This document shows, one piece after another, positions 58,591 through 64,000 of a DNA stretch of 64,000 nt; within the stretch, counting starts at the first letter, position 1; every line of letters starts with the position of its first letter. This DNA is from Flavobacterium gelatinilyticum (GTDB lineage: Bacteria > Bacteroidota > Bacteroidia > Flavobacteriales > Flavobacteriaceae). The stretch lies in assembly GCF_027111295.1 (NCBI RefSeq), contig NZ_CP114287.1, positions 3,720,001-3,784,000 on the forward strand, written 5' to 3'. Below the pieces are notes generated by a model, which had not been told where the DNA came from, did not search any database, and saw only the letters and a program-made list of their open reading frames with translations. The translations under genes and the position numbers were made by a program.

Positions 58591-60384
58591 CTAGTTGGTT
58601 TTGTAAAAGTCGACAATTTTTTTGGCTTTTGACACACCAATGACAGCAGATATTTCTTTTTCTGATGCTAATTTCAATCTTTTAACACTTTTAAAATGTT
58701 GTATTAACGTGAGCATGGTTTTTTCGCCTATTCCGGGAATGCTTTCTACAGATGAATTAAGGGCTGCTTTGCTTCGTTTATCACGGTGAAACGTGATCCC
58801 GAAACGGTGCGCTTCATTTCGCAGCTGCTGGATAACTTTAAGGGTTTCGGATTTTTTATCGAGATATAACGGGATTGAATCGCCCGGATAAAAAAGTTCT
58901 TCAAGACGTTTTGCGATTCCTATAATAGCTACTTTACCACGTAAGCCGAGTTCGTCGATGCTTTTTAAAGCAGCAGATAATTGTCCTTTCCCGCCGTCAA
59001 TAATAATTAATTGCGGTAAAGGTTCATTTTCATCCAGTAATCTTTTGTAACGGCGGTATACAATTTCGGTCATCGAAGCAAAATCGTCAGGACCTTCAAC
59101 CGTTTTTACATTAAAATGACGGTAATCTTTTTTGCTGGCTTTTCCGTCTTTAAAAACGACACAGGCCGCAACAGGATTTGTTCCCTGGATATTCGAGTTG
59201 TCAAAACATTCTATATGGCGAGGCTCAGCCGGAAGACGTAAATCTTTCTGCATCTGCGCCATGATTCGGTTAACGTGGCGATCCGGATCTACAATCTGCA
59301 ATTGTTTCAACTGTTCGATTCGGTAGAATTTGGCATTTCGGATGGACAAATCCAATATCTGTTTTTTATCTCCAAGCTGTGGAACGGTTGTTTTTATTTT
59401 TTCGCCCAAATCAATTTCAAACGGAACAATAATTTCTTTTGATAATAAGTGAAAACGCTCGCGAAGTTCTACAATTGCCAGTTCTAATAATTCTTCGTCG
59501 CTTTCGTCCAGTTTTTTCTTCATTTCCAGAGTATGCGAACGAATGATTGAACCATGCGATATTTGTAGAAAGTTTACATAAGCGGCACTTTCATCAGATA
59601 CAATCGAAAATACATCGATATTGGTAATCTTTGGATTTACAATGGTCGATCTTGACTGATAATTTTCAAGTACTTCAATTTTTTCTTTGATTTTTTGTGC
59701 CTCTTCAAAACGTAAATCTTCGGCATATTTTACCATTAAACGCTTGAAATCTTTCATGCTTTCTTTAAAATTTCCTTTCAGGATTTCGCGGATCGCATCA
59801 ACCTGGCGCTGGTATTCTTCCAGTGGTTCCATGCCTTCGCACGGACCTTTGCAGTTGCCGATATGATATTCAAGGCAGACTTTAAATTTGCCCGAGTCTA
59901 TATTCGATTTGCTTAAATCGTAATTGCAGGTTCGTAACGGATATAATTCTTTAATTAAATCCAGTATAGTATGCACGGTTTTGAAACTGGTGTAGGGTCC
60001 AAAATATTCAGAACCGTCTTTGACCATTCTTCGGGTTGAAAATATTCTCGAAAAAGGTTCTTTTTTGATACAAATCCAGGGATAACTTTTGTCATCGCGC
60101 AAAAGCACGTTGTACCTTGGCTGCAAAGTTTTTATTAGATTGTTTTCTAATAAAAGCGCATCACTTTCGGTAGGAACAACAATATGTTTGATGGTCACGA
60201 TTTTTCGAACCAGAACATTCGTTTTTGCCGTATCGTGAATTTTATTGAAGTAGGAGGAAACCCTTTTTTTTAAATTTTTGGCCTTCCCCACATACAAGAT
60301 TTTCCCGTCTTTATCGTAATACTGATATACGCCGGGATTATCCGGTAAGGTGAGAATTTGAAGATCTAAGGACGGTTTTTGCAT
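58591..60384 (-). CDS. uvrC: Excinuclease ABC subunit C
   Basis: UvrC makes both incisions in nucleotide excision repair with UvrA and UvrB. The 597-residue protein has the GIY-YIG domain (PGVYQYYDKDGKILYVGKAKN, residues 12-35 region), a UVR motif (RFEEAQKIKEKIEVLE), the RNase-H-like C-terminal nuclease (IECFDNSNIQGTNPVAACVV) and a helix-hairpin-helix (SIPGIGEKTMLTLIQHF). All parts are intact. Confidence 0.97.
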   Translation of the reverse strand: MQKPSLDLQILTLPDNPGVYQYYDKDGKILYVGKAKNLKKRVSSYFNKIHDTAKTNVLVRKIVTIKHIVVPTESDALLLENNLIKTLQPRYNVLLRDDKSYPWICIKKEPFSRIFSTRRMVKDGSEYFGPYTSFKTVHTILDLIKELYPLRTCNYDLSKSNIDSGKFKVCLEYHIGNCKGPCEGMEPLEEYQRQVDAIREILKGNFKESMKDFKRLMVKYAEDLRFEEAQKIKEKIEVLENYQSRSTIVNPKITNIDVFSIVSDESAAYVNFLQISHGSIIRSHTLEMKKKLDESDEELLELAIVELRERFHLLSKEIIVPFEIDLGEKIKTTVPQLGDKKQILDLSIRNAKFYRIEQLKQLQIVDPDRHVNRIMAQMQKDLRLPAEPRHIECFDNSNIQGTNPVAACVVFKDGKASKKDYRHFNVKTVEGPDDFASMTEIVYRRYKRLLDENEPLPQLIIIDGGKGQLSAALKSIDELGLRGKVAIIGIAKRLEELFYPGDSIPLYLDKKSETLKVIQQLRNEAHRFGITFHRDKRSKAALNSSVESIPGIGEKTMLTLIQHFKSVKRLKLASEKEISAVIGVSKAKKIVDFYKTN

Positions 60385-60523
60385 TCTGTTTTATTTCTGA
60401 AGATAACTTGATAAGCGGTTTCAAAAACCATTCTGATTCCTGAAAAAAAAGCTTAACACTGATTTAGTTTCAAATTTACGAAATCAAAAGAATAATTTCT
60501 ATATTTAGATTTTATAATTCTGC

Positions 60524-61504
60524 ATGAAAAATAGTAAGCCCCTGGTTATTTTCGGCGAATCAATTCTGCCGGGAGAACATAAGACCATAAATGTCGAAAT
60601 TGCCCGATTACACACAACAACCAAACTCAATATTCCGGTCATTGTACGTCGTTCCAAACACGAAGGTCCGGTTGTTTTATTTTCGGCAGGAATTCATGGT
60701 GATGAAATTAATGGTGTCGAAGTTGTCCGCCAGATTATCAGCAAGAAAATCAACCGCCCCGAAAGAGGAACTATTATTTGTATTCCAATTATCAATATGT
60801 ATGGTTTTGTGAATAAATCCAGAGAATTTCCTGACGGTCGTGACTTAAATCGTGTTTTTCCCGGAAGTAAAAAAGGATCGCTGGCAAGCCGCTTTGCCTA
60901 TCATATCGTCGAGCAGATTTTACCAATTATAGATTATGCAGTCGATTTTCATGCCGGAGGCGCCAGCCGTTTTAATGTTCCCCAGATCCGGATTACCGAA
61001 AATAACATGGAATTAAAATTGCTGGCAGATATTTTTAATGCGCCGTTTACTTTATACTCTAAAAATATTGGCGGTTCTTTTCGAAATACCTGCGAAAAAG
61101 CCAACATAAAAATGCTGCTTTTTGAAGGCGGAAAATCATTGGATATAAATGATGCGGTTGCCAATGAAGGTGTAAAAGGAGTAAAGCGGCTGCTGCATTA
61201 CCTGAATATGCTGGATCCAAAACATATTGTTGAGCCTGCTTTAGAAACTTCTATTTATATTAAATATTCAGTCTGGCTTCGCGCAAAATGTTCCGGACTG
61301 CTTCATGATTACAATATGGTTGGTAAATTTGTAACCAAAGGAACTATACTGGCCATTATTACAGATCCGTTTGGAAAGTTTGAACAAAAAGTAAAAGCAC
61401 CGCATGATGGGTATGTTATTAATGCCAATCATTCGCCAATTGTATACGAAGGCGATGCGATTTATCATTTATCTAAAAATTCTCCCATAAATGCCGACGA
61501 ATAA
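60524..61504 (+). CDS. Succinylglutamate desuccinylase/aspartoacylase family (M14) enzyme
   Basis: The 326-residue zinc hydrolase has SAGIHGDEINGVEVV (zinc ligands His and Glu, about residues 55-69), FPDGRDLNRVFPGS and DYAVDFHAGGASRFNVPQ (third ligand His). The C-terminal part is a beta-rich biotinyl-like domain (KVKAPHDGYVINANHSP). Members deacylate N-acyl amino acids or hydrolyse glutamate tails. Its substrate is not fixed by the sequence. It overlaps the next gene by 14 bases. Confidence 0.88.
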   Translation: MKNSKPLVIFGESILPGEHKTINVEIARLHTTTKLNIPVIVRRSKHEGPVVLFSAGIHGDEINGVEVVRQIISKKINRPERGTIICIPIINMYGFVNKSREFPDGRDLNRVFPGSKKGSLASRFAYHIVEQILPIIDYAVDFHAGGASRFNVPQIRITENNMELKLLADIFNAPFTLYSKNIGGSFRNTCEKANIKMLLFEGGKSLDINDAVANEGVKGVKRLLHYLNMLDPKHIVEPALETSIYIKYSVWLRAKCSGLLHDYNMVGKFVTKGTILAIITDPFGKFEQKVKAPHDGYVINANHSPIVYEGDAIYHLSKNSPINADE

Positions 61505-62060
61505 AAAAGAATTACGACTTCATTATAAAAATCTTCGCGCAGCACTTTCTGAAAGTGATATCGAAGAAAAAAGTCTGGCTATTGCCAATAGTCTGATTCA
61601 GCTGCCTATTTGGGACAAAACTTATTACCATGTTTTTCTTCCAATTGTGGAGCATAAAGAAATCGACACCGAATTTATCCTGCATTTACTTTCCGGAAAA
61701 GATAAAGAAATCGTGATTTCGAAAAGCGATTTTGAAACCCGTGAAATGACGCATTTTTTATTGACCGATAATACCAAAATTAAAAAAAACGAGTATAATA
61801 TTCCCGAACCAATAAACGGACTTCAGGTTCCGGTTCAAAATATTGATGTGGTTTTTGTGCCTCTTCTTGCTTTTGATATTTTTGGCAATCGCATTGGCTA
61901 CGGAAAAGGTTTTTACGATAAATTTCTTGCCGGTTGTAAACCCGAAACGATAAAAATTGGACTTTCTTTCTTCGAATCTGTAAAAATGATTGATGACGTC
62001 TTTGAATCTGATGTAAAATTAGATTATTGCATTACGCCCTTGAAAATCTACACCTTCTGA
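61491..62060 (+). CDS. 5-formyltetrahydrofolate cyclo-ligase
   Basis: The 189-residue enzyme converts 5-formyl-THF to 5,10-methenyl-THF with ATP. Motifs: KELRLHYKNLRAALS at the N-terminus, YHVFLPIVEHKEIDTEFI, and the nucleotide-binding VFVPLLAFDIFGNRIGYGKGFYDKFL in pieces. The start lies inside the previous gene (14-base overlap), which suggests coupled translation. Confidence 0.93.
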   Translation: MPTNKKELRLHYKNLRAALSESDIEEKSLAIANSLIQLPIWDKTYYHVFLPIVEHKEIDTEFILHLLSGKDKEIVISKSDFETREMTHFLLTDNTKIKKNEYNIPEPINGLQVPVQNIDVVFVPLLAFDIFGNRIGYGKGFYDKFLAGCKPETIKIGLSFFESVKMIDDVFESDVKLDYCITPLKIYTF

Positions 62061-62397
62061 TTTTCTTTTTTTATAATAAAAATATTCTGATAATCAATAT
62101 TTTATATATGATTCGTAATGTATCTACGCAGCTTTTGTCGATATTAATGACGTAGATGCACTGCGGTGCGTCTGTATATATATTTGCCGGAAAACCCCGT
62201 ATGATATAAATTAACATTTGTGCAAATTTAACAAATGACTTAATTTTACTTATATCACTTAAATGATTCAAAAACGACTTTAAAAATTTTGGCATCAATT
62301 TTGGATTGGCGCAAATCGCAGATAATTTTCTTAGTAAATCCGGAATGCTGATTATTATTTGAGATCAAAACCAATTATTAATCCTAAAATTTTTTAA
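62061..62397. other. Intergenic region with hairpin repeats
   Basis: AGATGCACTGCGGTGCGTCT (62154-62173) is a hairpin with one mismatch and resembles GTAGAGACGCACnGCGTCTAC-type repeats I recall in Flavobacteria. The rest (for example GCAAATTTAACAAATGACTT near 62222) looks like non-coding repeat debris. No promoter match or gene was found before the vWA gene. Confidence 0.5.
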
Positions 62398-63939
62398 ATG
62401 AAAAATACACCTTTTTATTTGCTGGCATTCCTTTTACTTGTTTTAATAAGTTGTAAAAAACAAGATGCGTCTGCCTACGAAACAGTTGATTTAACTGCTG
62501 TAGCTTCGGATGAAATTCCGGAAGAATATGTTTCAGATTCCAATACTGAAAGTTATGCCGGACTCGAAGAAAATCCTTTTGAGTCTCCAAAAAAATCTCC
62601 TCTTTCTACTTTTTCCATAGATGTTGACAATGCTTCTTATACCAATATCCGTCGTTTTATAAACGAAGGCCAGCCGGTTCCTAAAGATGCTGTTCGTGTA
62701 GAAGAAATGATGAACTTCTTTAAATATAAATATCCGCAGCCTAAAGGTGAGAATCCGTTTTCGATAAATACGGAGTTAAGCGACTGTCCGTGGAATAAAA
62801 ATTCGCAGTTACTGAAAATAGGTTTACAGGGAAAGAATATTCCAATGACCAATCTTCCGGCATCTAACCTTGTTTTTTTAATTGATGTTTCGGGTTCGAT
62901 GAATGATTCGAATAAACTGCCTTTGCTGAAGGAATCGATGAAAATTCTAGTGAAAGAATTACGTGCCAAGGATAAAGTTTCAATTGTAGTGTATGCCGGT
63001 TCTGCAGGTGTTGTTTTAGAGCCGACTTCCGGCGACGAAAAAGATGAAATTATGAATGCTTTTAACCAACTGAGCGCAGGCGGAAGTACAGCAGGAGGGG
63101 AAGGAATTGAACTGGCATATAAATTAGCGCAGGAAAATTTTATTAAAGAAGGAAATAACAGAGTAGTTATTGCAACCGATGGTGATTTTAATGTTGGTGC
63201 ATCTTCTGATCTGGATATGGAAAAACTAATCGAAGAAAAAAGAAAATCAGGTGTGTTTTTAACTGTTTTAGGATTTGGAATGGGGAATTACAAAGACAGT
63301 AAAATGGAAATTCTGGCTGATAAAGGAAACGGAAATTATGCTTATATCGATAATATCCAGGAGGCCAATCGTTTTTTAGGAAAAGAATTTAAAGGATCAA
63401 TGTTTGCCATTGCCAAAGATGTAAAAATCCAGATTGAATTTAATCCAAAACACGTTCAGGCGTATCGATTAATTGGTTATGAAAACCGAAAGTTAAAAGA
63501 CGAAGATTTTAAAAATGATGCGGTCGATGCAGGAGAATTAGGAAGCGGCCATACGGTAACAGCTCTTTATGAGATTATTCCGCCGGGTGTCGAAAGTAAT
63601 TATGTTCCGTCAGATTTAAAATATACCAAAGTAAAGACCGATGAAACAGCTTACAGCGATGAACTGGCCACGATTAAATTCCGTTATAAAAAACCGGATG
63701 GCGATAAAAGTATTGAAATCGTGAATACAATTGCAAACAAAAAAACAGCATTGAACAATAGTTCTGAAGATTTTAAATTTACAACTGCTGTTGCCTGGTT
63801 TGGTTTAAAATTGAGAGATTCAAAGTTTATCACAAATTCATCAAGTGCCGATATTAAGAAACTGGCCAAATCAGGATTATCATACGATGATGAAGGTTAC
63901 AGAGCAGAGTTTGTCCGATTGGTAGAGGCTGTGAATTAA
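62398..63939 (+). CDS. YfbK-like vWA-domain lipoprotein
   Basis: The 513-residue protein has a lipoprotein signal (LLVLISCKKQ, Cys19). It then shows the YfbK N-terminal region (TFSIDVDNASYTNIRRFIN, EEMMNFFKYKYPQP), a vWA domain with intact MIDAS (FLIDVSGSMND, about residues 160-170; TAGGEG; VVIATDGDFNVG) and a YfbK C-terminal DUF3520 region ending GYRAEFVRLVEAVN. It probably acts at the periplasmic face of a membrane as a binding or scaffold protein. It is monocistronic in the window. Confidence 0.92.
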   Translation: MKNTPFYLLAFLLLVLISCKKQDASAYETVDLTAVASDEIPEEYVSDSNTESYAGLEENPFESPKKSPLSTFSIDVDNASYTNIRRFINEGQPVPKDAVRVEEMMNFFKYKYPQPKGENPFSINTELSDCPWNKNSQLLKIGLQGKNIPMTNLPASNLVFLIDVSGSMNDSNKLPLLKESMKILVKELRAKDKVSIVVYAGSAGVVLEPTSGDEKDEIMNAFNQLSAGGSTAGGEGIELAYKLAQENFIKEGNNRVVIATDGDFNVGASSDLDMEKLIEEKRKSGVFLTVLGFGMGNYKDSKMEILADKGNGNYAYIDNIQEANRFLGKEFKGSMFAIAKDVKIQIEFNPKHVQAYRLIGYENRKLKDEDFKNDAVDAGELGSGHTVTALYEIIPPGVESNYVPSDLKYTKVKTDETAYSDELATIKFRYKKPDGDKSIEIVNTIANKKTALNNSSEDFKFTTAVAWFGLKLRDSKFITNSSSADIKKLAKSGLSYDDEGYRAEFVRLVEAVN

Positions 63940-64000
63940 TATTAAATTCCAGTATAGAAATTGCTTCGCCTGTTCGCTGTCGTTCAGGTACAAATTTTAA

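Overview
The window looks like the chromosome of a Flavobacterium-type member of the Bacteroidota. It is AT-rich. Several promoters fit the Bacteroidota form (TTG, 17-19 bases, TAnnTTTG). It carries SusC/TonB-type receptors with a carboxypeptidase-regulatory N-terminal domain, DUF4876, RlpA, YicC and a tyrosine catabolism pair. Intergenic gaps are full of short iterated-word inverted repeats. I see no rRNA, tRNA, transposase, integrase or CRISPR array. Layout: 1-3010 holds the tail of an unidentified gene, two repeat elements and a GH95 alpha-L-fucosidase. 3.1-7.6 kb has an outer-membrane-type protein, a secreted alpha/beta hydrolase, a membrane-anchored AraC regulator, a Panacea-domain protein paired with a small membrane protein (candidate toxin-antitoxin pair) and CvpA. 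7.8-12.4 kb has two conserved hypotheticals, pheS, a PEP-mutase/isocitrate-lyase-like enzyme and a three-domain Ada repair protein. 12.6-19.3 kb is one minus-strand operon: TonB receptor, DUF4876 lipoprotein, beta-barrel protein and di-haem peroxidase. 19.7-27.1 kb has gpsA, a large MORN-like protein, an iron alcohol dehydrogenase, a secreted DJ-1/PfpI protein divergent from a LysR regulator, and a PKD lipoprotein. The most striking region is 27.2-38.7 kb, a tightly packed plus-strand island for NAD and ADP-ribose metabolism. A Nudix/winged-helix regulator (NrtR type) is followed by two tandem palindromes, the second overlapping a near-perfect promoter. Then come a PRPP synthetase-like kinase, a PARG-like hydrolase (TIGR02452), a coiled-coil protein plus vWA protein, a divergent short PurA paralogue, a NADAR/YbiA protein, a small 'ADP-ribosylation/crystallin J1'-type protein, two macrodomains, DUF4291, KptA (RNA 2'-phosphotransferase), a metallophosphoesterase, an ADP-ribosylglycohydrolase and a NAMPT-like NadV. 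nadD lies convergently just downstream. Together these could remove ADP-ribose from proteins, nucleic acids and RNA-repair by-products and rebuild NAD. Comparative genomics has described related neighbourhoods around NADAR, but the biological trigger and several members here (the PurA paralogue, the vWA pair and the 139-residue protein) are not understood. 38.9-49.8 kb has housekeeping genes (nadD, gmk, yicC, rlpA, pgi), a large TonB receptor and a four-helix-bundle (S23/IVP family) gene bracketed by 36-bp inverted repeats. 49.8-56 kb has an M23 peptidase with an altered zinc-ligand motif, tryptophan 2,3-dioxygenase, a DUF3108 protein, HPPD, a start-less second four-helix-bundle frame and homogentisate dioxygenase. 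56.3-64 kb has a patatin/beta-barrel protein, uvrC, a desuccinylase-like M14 enzyme, 5-formyl-THF cyclo-ligase and a YfbK-type vWA lipoprotein. All domain calls come from reading the sequences against remembered family motifs; no search was run.
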